Source: Aplectana chamaeleonis (Eukaryota; Nematoda; Chromadorea; Rhabditida; Cosmocercidae). From it: a stretch of 64,000 bases of DNA. Of the stretch, positions 1 through 10,700 are shown one piece after another; the stretch's first letter is position 1; each line of letters begins with the position of its first letter. The stretch is taken from assembly GCA_029168955.1 (NCBI GenBank), contig JAPDOI010001563.1:62001-126000 (forward strand), written 5' to 3'. A model generated the notes under the pieces. That model was not told the DNA's origin, ran no database searches, and saw only the letters and a list, made by a program, of their open reading frames with translations. Made by a program: the position numbers and the translations under genes.

Positions 1-1483
1 TCCTTGATGTCCTGCACACCCCTATTGGGGTCCTGCACACGTTCTATGATGTCCTGCACAATTTCACTAAGGTCCTACACACATTCCATGACGTCCTGCT
101 AATCCCTACTGGGGTCCTGCACACGCTTCATGATGTCCTGCACACTCCTACTGATGTCCTGCACACATTCCATGAAGTCCTGCTCATCCTTACAGGGGTG
201 TTGCACACGTTTCATGATGTCCTGCACACTCCTACTAAGGTCCTGCACACATTCTACGACGTCCTGCACACCCCTACTGGGGTCCTGCACAGGTCCCATG
301 ATGTCCTGCACACTCCTACTGAGGTTCTGCACACATTCTATGACGTCCTGCACACTCCTACCGAGGTCCTGCACAGGTCCCATGATGTCCTGCACACTCC
401 TACTAAGGTCTTGCACACGTTCCATGATGTCCTGCACACTCCTACTGAGGTCCTGCACACATTCCACGACGTCCTGCACACCCCTACTGGGGTCCTGCAC
501 ACGTCCTATGATGTCCTGCCCACTCCTACTACGGTCCTGCACACGTTCCATGATGTCCTGCACACTCCTACTGAGGTCCTGCACAGGTCCCATGATGTCC
601 TGCACACTCCTACTAAGGTCTTGCACACGTTCCATGATGTCCTGCACACTCCTACTGAGGTCCTGCACACATTCTACGACGTCCTGCACACCCTTACTGG
701 GATCCTGCACAGGTTCCATGATGTCCTGCACACTCCTACTAAGGTCTTGCACACGTTCCATGATGTCCTGCACACTCCTACTAAGGTCTTGCACACGTTC
801 CATGATGTCCTGCACACTCCTACTAAGGTCTTGCACACGTTCCATGATGTCCTGCACACTCCTACTGAGGTCCTGAACAGGTCCCAATATGTCCTGCACA
901 CTCCTACTAAGGTCCTGCACACGTTCGATAATGTCCTGCATACTCCTACTGAGGCCCTGCACACATTCCACGACGTCCTGCACACCCCTACTGGGGTCCT
1001 GCACACGTCCCATGATGTCCTGCCCACTCCTACTACGGTCCTGCACACGTTCCATGATGTCCTGCACACTCCTACTGAGGTCCTGCACACGTTCCATGAT
1101 GTCCTGCACACTCCTACTGAGGTCCTGCGCAGGTACAATGATGTCCTGCACACTCCTACTGAGGTCCTGCGCAGGTACAATGATGTCCTGCACACTCCTA
1201 CTGAGGTGCACAGGTCCCATGATGTCCTGCACACTCCTACTAAGGTCTTGCACACGTTCCATAATGTCCTGCACACTCCTACTGAGGTCTTGCACACGTT
1301 CCATGATGTCCTGCCCACTCCTACTGAGGTCCTGCACACATTCTACGACGTCCTGCACACCCCTACTGGGGTCCTGCACACGTTCCATGATGTCCTGCAC
1401 ACTCCTACTAAGGTCCTGCACACGTTCGATGATGTCCTGCATACTCCTACTGAGGCCCTGCCCACATTCTACGACGTCCTGCA
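1..1483. repeat. Minisatellite array A, 42-bp unit
   Basis: About 35 tandem copies of a 42-bp unit, itself two diverged 21-bp halves that both begin GTCCTGCACAC. The array runs off the left edge of the window. Because 42 is a multiple of three and the unit has no stop in several frames, three or more overlapping long frames are open. On the minus strand it reads as seven-residue repeats (VQDIMER and VQDLSRS types). No start, stop or splice context supports a gene. The right side is interrupted by a gypsy retrotransposon and a 26-bp stub of the array resumes after it. Confidence 0.95.
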
Positions 1484-1802
1484 TGTTGAGATATCTATTG
1501 GTCCTTCTTCCTTTTTGAATTGGATGTCTACTGTACTCTGATTCCAAGTGCAAGGCCGTGCCACTTCCGGGCACGCCCCCTCGTTCTCAAGCCATTATCC
1601 ACTTCCGGTTGTACCAGGCTGTGCCACTTCCGGCCACGCCTCCTCTATTCTCAAGCCATTATCCACTTCCGGTTGTACCAGGCTGTGCCACTTCCGGCCA
1701 CGCCTCTTTGTACTGTCGTAGCTCTATATAAGGAAATGTACTGTTCAGTGAATTAATTCGTTATCTCGTCAATAAACCTTACTGGAAGTTCGGTCTACAA
1801 CA
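1484..1802 (+). repeat. 5' LTR of gypsy element
   Basis: A 319-bp LTR, TGTTGAG to CTACAACA, matching 6131-6449 along its length. Inside are direct repeats of an 'ACTTCCGG...GTACCAGGCTGTGCC' type segment. A TATA-like CTATATAAGG lies near 1723-1732 and an AATAAA-like signal near 1770, as expected for U3 and R. The 78-residue frame inside it repeats exactly in the 3' LTR and is not a gene. Confidence 0.95.
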
Positions 1803-1803
1803 G

Positions 1804-1821
1804 TGGCGATCAGGATCAACG
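1804..1821 (+). other. Primer binding site of gypsy element
   Basis: One base after the 5' LTR the sequence begins TGGCGATCAGG, the TGG start expected where a tRNA 3' CCA end primes minus-strand synthesis. The tRNA species is not determined here. Confidence 0.6.
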
Positions 1822-1839
1822 ACTACTCCGTATTCCGAC

Positions 1840-2640
1840 ATGCCTGCGACTAATTCTATGGAGCCGTCAACATCTCACGATTCTACTCCTCCCTGGCTGG
1901 CGCAACTGCTTACTTCTCAGTCACAGCAGCTGCAGCTTCTACAGCAGCAGAACCAGCAGATAGTCGCCCTAATGGCAAAACTGGCGGACAATAAGGAACC
2001 CTCCCCGTCCACCGTCACAACTGCTCCCCTGCCTGTTCCTGCATCCTGATCCCTATGGTGACCTCGTCCGAGACCTGCCTGTATTCAGCTACGAGGAAGA
2101 TGACGACGCCACTTTCGATGCATGGTTCAAGCGATATGGGCCGGTGATCAACGACCGAGGAACGACTCTATCCGACGAGCGGAAGCGAAATTTGGTAGTG
2201 GACAAACTGGACCGACAGTCGTACAAGACGTACTCTGAACACGTCCTGCCTCCCGAGCCGCGCCAAATCGATCTGGAAACGACTGTGGGAAAATCTGACC
2301 AAACTATTTGGACCAAAACGGACGCTGATTAGACGAAGATTCGAGTTCCTGCAGTCACATTGCGAGCCGCTAACACCATCGTACGTGCCATATCGAGATT
2401 TCGGAAATAAAATCAAGCGGAAATTTGAGGATGCAGCAATGAAGCAAGTCGACAGTGAATCCCTGAAGTGTCTGGTATTCGTTTCTGGACTGACTGACTC
2501 TTCACACTCAGAGATGCGGCTCCGATTACTCAATAAAATCAACTGCATCAAAGAGAGCGATCCATCACCTTCACTGGATGACTTCATAAATGAGTGCGAA
2601 ACCTTCATCACTCTCCGCGCCGACAATCGTACAATGGAAG
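1840..2640 (+). pseudogene. gag region of gypsy element, frame-broken
   Basis: Gag-like sequence directly after the PBS. The first frame begins with ATG at 1840 and encodes a Ser/Thr/Gln-rich N-terminus with a poly-Gln stretch before a stop at 2049. The homologous-looking capsid part continues in a second frame (about 2060-2332) and then a third (2385 onward). At least two frame changes therefore lie within gag. No clear CCHC zinc knuckle is visible, which may reflect the breaks rather than true absence. Confidence 0.75.
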
Positions 2641-3323
2641 GCAGAGAAGTGAATGCTGTTTATCACAACAAATCGTATCCGCAGAAGAACCGAAATCCTT
2701 CCCGCAACGTCAGCTTCCGCAATCGATCAACTTCCCGTGAGCAAGGACGAGAGAATGGTTCATCAACAAATCGCGGAAAATCACACTTGCAAGCGAGAAA
2801 GCCAAAATTCCGCCAACGAAGCCGGAATTTCCGTTGCAACAACGCGATTTCTGCAACATCGGACGCTCGTACGTACCTGAAAGTGGAAATACATGGAGTT
2901 TCCACACGACTGCAGCTCGACACAGGATCTGATCTGACAATGATTTCGCGCCGAATATGGAACGACATGGGATCTCCTGCACTCGAGCGAGCGACAGCGC
3001 TGGTCAGAACTGCTGATGGGTCACCGATGGACATTATTGGCAAATTCGAAGCCGAATTTACGATATTTGATCGGCATCACCGGACTACTGCTGGACGAGG
3101 AAGCTGCTACGTCACTGGAGTCAAGCAATTTACTGGGATTAGAATGGTGCGTACAGATGCCACAATACCGAGAGCTGAAGGAACAATACCACTGTCGACA
3201 AGCCACAGCCGCCTTGGAAAATGTGCGCCGCAACGCAGTGACAGATTTGAAGCATCGTTTCACCGACGTATTCGCACCTGGTCTCGGATGCTGTACGAAG
3301 ACAAAGGCGAAGCTCTTCCTTAA
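2641..3323 (+). pseudogene. gag C-terminus and aspartic protease of gypsy element
   Basis: The frame from 2385 to 3323 (312 codons) carries an Arg/Asn/Ser-rich gag tail followed by the retroviral-type aspartic protease motif LDTGSDLTMIS near 2918-2950. The DTG triad is intact. The frame drifts out of the expected reading before 3323, and the pol frame is picked up by another frame from 3016. At least one frame change lies between protease and RT. Confidence 0.85.
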
Positions 3324-4240
3324 ACCTGATGTTCGACCTGTCTACAGACAGAAGCGACCCGTCCCGTTCGCTTCTCGACCGAATGTCGACGAGGAAATTG
3401 ATAGATTACTGGCTGAAAACGTGCTATCGCCGGTCGACCATTCCGACTGGGCTGCTCCGATTGTCGTTGTGAAGAAAAGTAGCGGAGCAATTCGACTGTG
3501 TGCCGACTTTTCAACTGGTCTCAACGACGCCCTGATGCTGCACAAACATCCGCTGCCAACAGCTGAGGAAGTCTTTAACAAACTCAATGGTGGCGAACTC
3601 TTCTCGCAGATAGATCTTGCCGATGCTTATCTGCAAATCGAAGTGGACGAAAGTTCTAAGGAATTGCTGACTATCAACACCCACCGTGGTTTGTTCCGCT
3701 ACAACCGCTTGCCGTTTGGAGTGAAGTCAGCTCCTGGAATTTTCAACAAGTCATAGACTCGATGATAGCTGGTCTTCCTGGAGTTGCGGCATATTTGGAC
3801 GACGTCATCGTTACCAGTCGCACAAATGAAGAGCATCGCAACAATCTGGAAGCCTTATTCAAAAGGATTCACGACTATGGTTTTCGAGTCCGGATAGAGA
3901 AGTGCAACTTCATGATGACCGGAAATCAATTACCTCGGAGTTGTCATCGACAAACATGGACGCCGTCCGGACCCGAACAAAATCAGACCTATCACCGAGA
4001 TGCCGCCGCCGAAAGCCGTGTCACAGCTCCGGTCATTTCTTGGTATGATCAATTACTACGGCACTTTTGTCAACGACATGCGTCTTCTACGAGCTCCTCT
4101 CGACGCCCTCCTGAAAAAGGATGCCAAATTCGAATGGAAATCTGAGCAACAAAAGGCATTCGACAGAGCCAAAGAGGTTCTCGCATCCTCTACTGCTGAC
4201 TCACTACGACCCGAAACTGGAAATCATCGTCGCAGCTGAC
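3290..4240 (+). pseudogene. Reverse transcriptase of gypsy element, frame-broken
   Basis: RT core over two main frames. The first (to a TAG at 3754-3756) holds the conserved fingers and palm motifs WAAPIVVVKK and FSQIDLADAYLQI (first catalytic Asp), and NRLPFGVKSAP. The next, from 3762, holds the catalytic YLDDVIV box. The connection region (LRSFLGMINYY type, from about 4020) is in yet another frame. RT copies the element RNA into cDNA in the cytoplasmic particle. The motifs are well kept, so the breaks are recent or are read errors. Confidence 0.93.
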
Positions 4241-4600
4241 GCATCAGACTATGGAATTGGAGCAGTGATTCTACATCGTTTCGCTGATGGATCGGAGAAG
4301 GCCATTTGCCACGCCAGTCGAAGTCTCAACGATGCGGAGAAGAAATATGGTCAGATTGAGAAAGAAGGACTAGCGTTGGTTTTCGCAGTACGCAAGTTTC
4401 ATCGATATTTGATGGGACGACATTTCACTCTTCTTACGGATCACAAACCTCTCCTAGCCATTTTCGGGAAGCAAGAATGGCATGCCTACGTACACCGCTA
4501 ACCGACTTCTTAGATGGTCGCTGATTCTACTCGGATATGACTTTAAAATCGAGTACCGACGAACAACGGAGTTTGGTCAAGCCGATGCGCTATCTCGTCT
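4200..4600 (+). pseudogene. RNase H of gypsy element
   Basis: The frame 4121-4501 contains the RNase H pattern: [13 protein letters not shown] (first acidic residue), the downstream [12 protein letters not shown]lu helix and LLTDHKPL. This is the gypsy RNase H that degrades RNA in the hybrid. A frame change near 4475 moves the C-terminal end (TANRLLRW type) into the frame starting at 4482. Confidence 0.9.
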
Positions 4601-4899
4601 CATCGCTAAACAAACCACTTCCATGGAGGATATCGTCATTGCGAAAGCCGCCCAAGAAGCAGAAGTCGCCTGTCTTTCTGTGAAAAATGTCCTGCCCATC
4701 GACATGGAAAGGATTGCCGAAGAAAGTGCAGAAGATGAAACATTGCGGAACGTTATGGACTGCGTTCGAACAGATTCCTGGCCGTCAAAACCAACTCCCG
4801 CAATTGCCAGGTATGCCACTCTGCGTAGGTCGCTTTCTCTCGGAAACGACTGTCTTTTCTTGGGCCCTCGCATCGTCATTCCTTTAGCTCTCCGTCAGC

Positions 4900-6060
4900 G
4901 TGTCCTGGACGTTTTTACATGAAGGACACCCAGGTCTCACAAGGATGAAAATGCTGGCAAGAGCATACGTGTACTGGACAAACATCACAAAGGATATTGA
5001 AGACTGCGTACGGCGATGTCAGAGCTGCCAAGAAGCCGCTAAAGCTCCAACCAAAGTAGAGCTATTTTCGTGGCCGATGGAAACGGAACCATGGAACCGC
5101 GTGCACATCGATTTCGCAGGACCTCTCAATGGAAAAATGTACCTCGTCATCGTGGATGCGTTTTCAAAATGGCCTGAGGTGATAGAAATGTCCTCATCGA
5201 CAACAACTGCCACGGTTCGAGAGCTCACCCGACTTTTCGCTCAATTCGGGAACCCGAAAACCTTGGTATCGGACAATGGAAGTCAATTCACCTCACGAGA
5301 CTTCGTCGAGTTCTGCAACGCTAATGGTATCGAACACGTGCGATCTCCACCGTTTCATCCACAATCGAATGGACAAGCGGAGCGATTCGTCGACACATTC
5401 AAAAGGACACTACGAAAGCTGGAAAATCAAGGAACAGTTTCAAATCCGCTGCAAGTTTTCCTGTCCACCTATCGACGAACACCATGTCCATCATCTCCTA
5501 ATGGATTGTCGCCAGCAGAAAATTTTCTTGGACGAAAACCTCGAACCAAGCTCACAATGCTGACAACTCGAACTACAACCGATTCCACACGCAACGACGC
5601 CATGGAAGCGCAATTCAATCGTCACAATGGCGCTCGTGCAAAGAAATTCGAGCCTAACGACAGAGTGTGGATTCGAGACTACCGGGAAAATCAAAGGAAA
5701 TGGATACCTGGAAAAGTCCTCGCCCGGCATGGCAACGCTGTCTACGATGTGCTGGTTGATGGATCGACACAAAGACGCCATGCGAATCAGATGCGTCTTA
5801 ATGTGCCGGACTATGCGGAGCGGGAAATACTCGATCTTTTGGATTCGCCCCCAGAACCGTACCACAGACCGGATCTACCAACGACGCGAACGACAGGAGC
5901 TATGCCGCCGACAATCGTGACGGAATCGACCAAAGGAACCGAGTCTACACCGCCCACAACGACGCCTAGTACGACTTTGCAGCCAGTTCAACGACCGCAA
6001 CGCGAGCGACGGCCACCCAGACGACTGGAAATGGATCCATCTGCACGATCTTATACATAG
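4900..6060 (+). CDS. Integrase of gypsy element
   Basis: The longest intact piece of pol, 386 codons to a TAG at 6058-6060. It holds the HHCC zinc finger (HEGHPGLT ... CQSCQE). The catalytic D,D-35-E core follows: HIDFAGP, VSDNGSQF and NGQAERF. After it come a basic C-terminal domain with a WIRDYRENQRKW-like stretch and a Thr/Pro-rich tail. Integrase inserts the cDNA into the genome. The domain lies in one frame with all three catalytic acids present, but upstream breaks mean it would not be translated as part of a normal polyprotein. Confidence 0.93.
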   Translation: MSWTFLHEGHPGLTRMKMLARAYVYWTNITKDIEDCVRRCQSCQEAAKAPTKVELFSWPMETEPWNRVHIDFAGPLNGKMYLVIVDAFSKWPEVIEMSSSTTTATVRELTRLFAQFGNPKTLVSDNGSQFTSRDFVEFCNANGIEHVRSPPFHPQSNGQAERFVDTFKRTLRKLENQGTVSNPLQVFLSTYRRTPCPSSPNGLSPAENFLGRKPRTKLTMLTTRTTTDSTRNDAMEAQFNRHNGARAKKFEPNDRVWIRDYRENQRKWIPGKVLARHGNAVYDVLVDGSTQRRHANQMRLNVPDYAEREILDLLDSPPEPYHRPDLPTTRTTGAMPPTIVTESTKGTESTPPTTTPSTTLQPVQRPQRERRPPRRLEMDPSARSYT

Positions 6061-6120
6061 ACTATTAGATGAATGTTAACTATTTATTCGTAATTTTGTC
6101 ATAAATGTACCATTCATCTT

Positions 6121-6130
6121 AGGGGGGAGG
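6121..6130 (+). other. Polypurine tract of gypsy element
   Basis: AGGGGGGAGG immediately before the 3' LTR, the expected plus-strand primer site. Confidence 0.9.
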
Positions 6131-6449
6131 TGTTGAGATATCTATTGGTCCTTCTTCCTTTTTGAATTGGATGTCTACTGTACTCTGATTCCAAGTGCAA
6201 GGCCGTGCCACTTCCGGGCACGCCCCCTCGTTCTCAAGCCATTATCCACTTCCGGTTGTACCAGGCTGTGCCACTTCCGGCCACGCCTCCTCTATTCTCA
6301 AGCCATTATCCACTTCCGGTTGTACCAGGCTGTGCCACTTCCGGCCACGCCTCTTTGTACTGTCGTAGCTCTATATAAGGAAATGTACTGTTCAGTGAAT
6401 TAATTCGTTATCTCGTCAATAAACCTTACTGGAAGTTCGGTCTACAACA
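6131..6449 (+). repeat. 3' LTR of gypsy element
   Basis: 319 bp, matching the 5' LTR base for base as read. It is followed by the target duplication CTGCA at 6450-6454. Confidence 0.95.
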
Positions 6450-6475
6450 CTGCACACCCCTACTGAGGTCTCACA
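6450..6475. repeat. Stub of minisatellite array A
   Basis: CTGCACACCCCTACTGAGGT continues the array A unit interrupted at 1483, showing that the retrotransposon inserted near the right edge of the array. Confidence 0.9.
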
Positions 6476-6651
6476 TAGTCAACCGACACTTCACCACATC
6501 CTGCGACGCCTTCTTATCGATGGTGCGCTTTGAACGAATACGCGCCGCGGTCAAGTACATCAACCCGCACAGCGTCCTCTTCCGAGCCGGACGTTCAAAG
6601 TACACTACCCTGGAGAGCAAGGTGTTTATATGGAATCTAAGAAAACAATGA
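6451..6651 (+). other. Open frame continuing out of array A
   Basis: The plus frame reading the array A stub as CTPLLRS stays open for about 60 codons of non-repetitive, normally composed sequence and stops at TGA 6649-6651. It includes FERIRAAVKYINPHSVLF and SKYTTLESKVFIWNL. I do not recognise it. It could be the end of an exon or a chance open frame. No splice site or start was established. Confidence 0.25.
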
Positions 6652-7069
6652 CTGATAACGAAAAACCCACCATTTTCATAAACTATTCTTGAGAGGCCGG
6701 TTTCCGAGTTTCAAACGCCCGTTAGGGGCCCAGAAGTCATTATGGTGAGTTCTGACAATTATTTTCGTCATTCCCGTGGCCGATTACCTCTAGTCACAAC
6801 TTTTCGAGCGATTTGGTCCACGCCTTCCAAAAAAATGGTTTTCGACGGACGGAGGTGGAGGCGGAAGCGGAGGCGGTGGTGGAGAACGTTTTTGCGTACT
6901 TTGAGATGTCATAACTTTAGAAAGCGGGGACCAGTTGGGATGAAAAGTTGCACACATATGTAATTTCTTGCAGCGCGTCGAATAGTGTACAGCTCATACC
7001 TCTGTTGACGGTATGAATAGGTGATCTCATTGTAGGGCATCCGCGCGGGAAGAGATCAAAGCCAAATCC
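6652..7069. other. Anonymous DNA with a G-rich tract
   Basis: No gene is recognised. At 6851-6884 there is a purine-rich tract of repeated GGAGGCGG and GGTGGTGG words with many closely spaced GG pairs, a possible two-tetrad quadruplex former. Confidence 0.5.
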
Positions 7070-7092
7070 TGGTGAGCGCTTCGCGCTCACCA
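7070..7092. repeat. Perfect 10-bp hairpin, TTC loop
   Basis: TGGTGAGCGC, loop TTC, GCGCTCACCA. It lies exactly 300 bp before a second hairpin of the same size whose loop, GAA, is the complement. Confidence 0.8.
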
Positions 7093-7395
7093 CAATGTGG
7101 TTATCTCCTCAGACAGTTGCGATATGGACGGGTCGGAAGGATCTTCTCTGCGTCGGTCGTCACGTCGCTTAATGAGCTCCAGCGCTTCCTTTGGTGCATT
7201 AGGGTGGAATGTTCTAACACGACCGCTTGGGATGGCAGCTCTTGAGGCACTGCGTATGGTTTCGACGATGAACTTCTCCTTATCGTGCACAGTGCCTGTT
7301 AGCGGGTAGTTGGCAGCCCGGCTGAGTAACTCCTCCTTATAACAGATCCAGTTAGCCTTACGATAATCGCTCCAGCCGCGAAGCGGCTGGAGAGA
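7087..7395 (-). pseudogene. LINE fragment (linker between endonuclease and RT)
   Basis: The minus strand is open from about 7395 to 7087. It reads WSDYRKANWICYKEELL, then KEKFIVETIRSAS, then IKRRDDRRR. This composition is typical of the region between the APE endonuclease and the RT in CR1/Jockey-like nematode LINEs, by my recollection of the family. It starts and stops abruptly at the two flanking hairpins. There is no RT or endonuclease core, so it is a fragment. Confidence 0.6.
7370..7392. repeat. Perfect 10-bp hairpin, GAA loop
   Basis: CTCCAGCCGC, loop GAA, GCGGCTGGAG. Partner of the hairpin at 7070-7092, same geometry. Confidence 0.8.
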
Positions 7396-7593
7396 TTTGG
7401 TTTTGCCTAGGCCTTGTGATCACTTCTAATTTTATAAAGTAGTTTATAAAACCATTAAAACAAATTTTCTGCAGATTTCCTTCTGAATTTAAGTGGAGGG
7501 GTCCAAAAGACATCAGCTATCAAAATTTGGGCCGAATCGGTTCACAAATAACAAAGTTGTGAGCCCGAAAGCTTAGGAAAAATTCATGGTGTG

Positions 7594-7634
7594 CGCCGTA
7601 GGCCGTGAGCCGTGGGCCGTAGGCCGTAGGCCGT
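7594..7634. repeat. Short tandem repeat, 7-bp GGCCGTA/G
   Basis: Five to six copies of a 7-bp unit alternating GGCCGTA and GGCCGTG, in otherwise anonymous sequence (7393-7726) before array B. Confidence 0.8.
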
Positions 7635-7726
7635 CACGCTTTTCATTCCTCACTGCTAGTATCCACTGCCAATGGTCACAGGCGGTCAATTTCAGGCAGG
7701 CAAGTTGGTAGGGGGACGCAGGCTGG

Positions 7727-10700
7727 TGAAAGTACATCTAGCTTCTGATGACGTCATCGGGACGTCGTGGAAAGTGCTTCTGGCTTCTGATGACGTCATC
7801 GGGACGTCGTGGAAAGTGCTTCTGGCTTCTGATGACGTCATCGGGACGTCGTGTAAAAAGCTTCTGGCTTCTGATGACGTCATCGGGACGTCGTGGAAAG
7901 TGCTTCTGGCTTCTGATGACGTCATCGGGACGTCGTGGAAAGTGCTTCTGGCTTCTGATGACGTCATCGGGACGTCGTGAAAAGTGCTTCTGGCTTCTGA
8001 TGACGTCATCGGGACGTCGTGGAAAGTGCTTCTAGCTTCTGATGACGTCATCAGGACGTCGTGGAAAGTGCTTCTCGCTTCTGATGACGTCATCGGGACG
8101 TCGTGGAAAGTGCTTCTGGCTTCTGATGACGTCATCGGGACGTCGTGGAAAGTGCTTCTGGCTTCTGGTGACGTCATCGGGACGTCGTGGAAAGTGCTTC
8201 TGGCTTCTGATGACGTCATCGGGACGTCGTGGAAAGTGCTTCTGGCTTCTGGTGACGTCATCGGGACGTCGTGGAAAGTGCTTCTGGCTTCTGATGACGT
8301 CATCGGGACGTCGTGGAAAGTGCATCTAGCTTCTGATGACGTCATCGGGACGTCGTGGAAAGTGCTTCTGGCTTCTGATGACGTCATCGGGACGTCGTGA
8401 AAAGTGCTTCTGGCTTCTGATGACGTCATCGGGACGTCGTGGAAAGTGCTTCTGGCTTCTGATGACGTCATCGGGACGTCGTGGAAAGTGCTTCTGGCTT
8501 CTGATGACGTCATCGGGACGTCGTGAAAAGTGCTTCTGGCTTCTGATGACGTCATCGGGACGTCGTGGAAAGTGCTTCTAGCTTCTGATGACGTCATCGG
8601 GACGTCGTGGAAAGTACATTTTGCTTCTGATGACGTCATCGGGACGTCGTGAAAAGTGCTTCTGGCTTCTGATGACGTCATCGGGACGTCGTGAAAAGTG
8701 CATCTGGCTTCTGATGACGTCATCGGGACGTCGTGAAAAGTGCATCTGGCTTCTGATGACGTCATCGGGACGTCGTGGAAAGTGCTTCTGGCTTCTGATG
8801 ACGTCATCGGGACGTCGTGAAAAGTGCTTCTGGCTTCTGATGACGTCATCGGGACGTCGTGGAAAGTGCTTCTGGCTTTTGATGACGTCATCGGGACGTC
8901 GTGAAAAGTGCTTCTGGCTTCTGATGACGTCATCGGGACGTCGTGGAAAGTGCTTCTGGCTTCTGATGACGTCATCGGGACGTCGTGAAAAGTGCTTCTG
9001 GCTTCTGATGACGTCATCGGGACGTCGTGGAAAGTGCTTCTGGCTTCTGATGACGTCATCGGGACGTCGTGAAAAGTGCTTCTGGCTTCTGATGACGTCA
9101 TCGGGACGTCGTGGAAAGTGCTTCTGGCTTCTGATGACGTCATCGGGACGTCGTGGAAAGTGCTTCTAGCTTCTGATGACGTCATCGGGACGTCGGGGAA
9201 AGTGCTTCTGGCTTCTGATGACGTCATCGGGACGTCGTGGAAAGTGCTTCTGGCTTCTGATGACGTCATCGGGACGTCGTGGAAAGTGCTTCTGGCTTCT
9301 GATGACGTCATCGGGACGTCGTGAGAAGTGCTTCTGGCTTCTGATGACGTCATCGGGACGTCGTGGAAAGTGCTTCTGGCTTCTGATGACGTCATCGGGA
9401 CGTCGTGGAAAGTGCTTCTGGCTTCTGATGACGTCATCGGGACGTCGTGAAAAGTGCTTCTGGCTTCTGATGACGTCATCGGGACGTCGTGAAAAGTGCT
9501 TCGGGCTTCTGATGACGTCATCGGAACGTCGTGAAAAGTGCTTCGAGTTTCTGATGACGTCATCGGGACGACGTGGAAAGTGCTCCGGGCTTCTGATGAC
9601 GTCATCGGGACGTCGTGGAAAGTGCTCCGGGCTTCTGATGACGTCATCGGGACGTCGTGAAAGTGCTTCGGGCTTCTGATGACGTCATCGGGACGTAGTG
9701 GAAAGTGCTTCATGGCTTCTGATGACGTCATCGGGACGTCGTGAAAGTGCTTCTTGCTTCTGATGACGTCATCGGGACGTCGTGGAAAGTGCTTCTGGCT
9801 TCTGATGACGTCATCGGGACGTCGTGGAAAGTGCTTCTGGCTTCTAATGACGTCACCGGGACGTCGTGAAAAGTGCATCTGGCTTCTGATGACGTCATCG
9901 GGACGTCGCGAAAAGTACATCTGGCTTCTGATGACGTCATCGGGACGTCATGGAAAGTGCATCTGCCTTCTAATGACGTCACCGGGACGTCGTGTAAAGT
10001 GCTTCTGGCTTCTGATGACGTCATCGGGACGTCGTGGAAAGTGCTTCTGGCTTCTGATGACGTCATCGGGACGTCGTGGAAAGTATATCTGGCTTCTGAT
10101 GACGTCATCGGGACGTCGTGAAAAGTGCTTCTGGCTTCTGATGACGTCATCGGGACGTCGTGAAAAGTGCATCTGGCTTCTGATGACGTCATCGGGACGT
10201 CGTGAAAAGTGCATCTGGCTTCTGATGACGTCATCGGGACGTCGTGGAAAGTGCTTCTGGCTTCTGATGACGTCATCGGGACGTCGTGAAAAGTGCTTCT
10301 GGCTTCTGATGACGTCATCGGGACGTCGTGGAAAGTGCTTCTAGCTTCTGATGACGTCATCGGGACGTCGTGAAAAGTGCTTCTGGCTTCTGATGACGTC
10401 ATCGGGACGTCGTGGAAAGTGCTTCTGGCTTCTGATGACGTCATCGGGACGTCGTGGAAAGTGCTTCTGGCTTCTGATGACGTCATCGGGACGTCGTGGA
10501 AAGTGCTTCTGGCTTCTGATGACGTCATCGGGACGTCGTGTAAAGTGCTTCTGGCTTCTGATGACGTCATCGGGACGTCGTGGAAAGTGCTTCTAGCTTC
10601 TGATGACGTCATCGGGACGTCGTGGAAAGTGCTTCCGGCTTCTGATGACGTCATCGTGACGTTGTGGAAAGTGCTTCTTGCTTCTGATGACGTCATCGGG

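Larger units (their letters stand above)
1484..6449 (+). mobile_element. Ty3/gypsy LTR retrotransposon, full length, frame-broken
   Basis: A 4,966-bp element with two 319-bp LTRs that I read as identical, beginning TG and ending CA. It is flanked by the 5-bp direct repeat CTGCA (1479-1483 and 6450-6454). The internal order is PBS, gag, protease, RT, RNase H, integrase, polypurine tract. Protease before RT and integrase after RNase H is the Ty3/gypsy order. The pol region is spread over all three plus frames with at least seven frame changes, so this copy cannot make a full polyprotein as sequenced. Identical LTRs mean a recent last transposition. It landed inside minisatellite array A. Confidence 0.95.

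Noticed and set aside
1..1483. CRISPR array
   Set aside because: Units are contiguous without unique spacers, and the window is eukaryotic.
99..1574. 491-codon minus-strand frame and overlapping plus frames over array A
   Set aside because: Frames are open because the 42-bp unit lacks stops; the minus one even starts inside the inserted LTR. Not annotated as a gene.
1520..1756. 78-codon frame in the gypsy LTRs (also 6167-6403)
   Set aside because: Identical because the LTRs are identical; spans promoter-like sequence.
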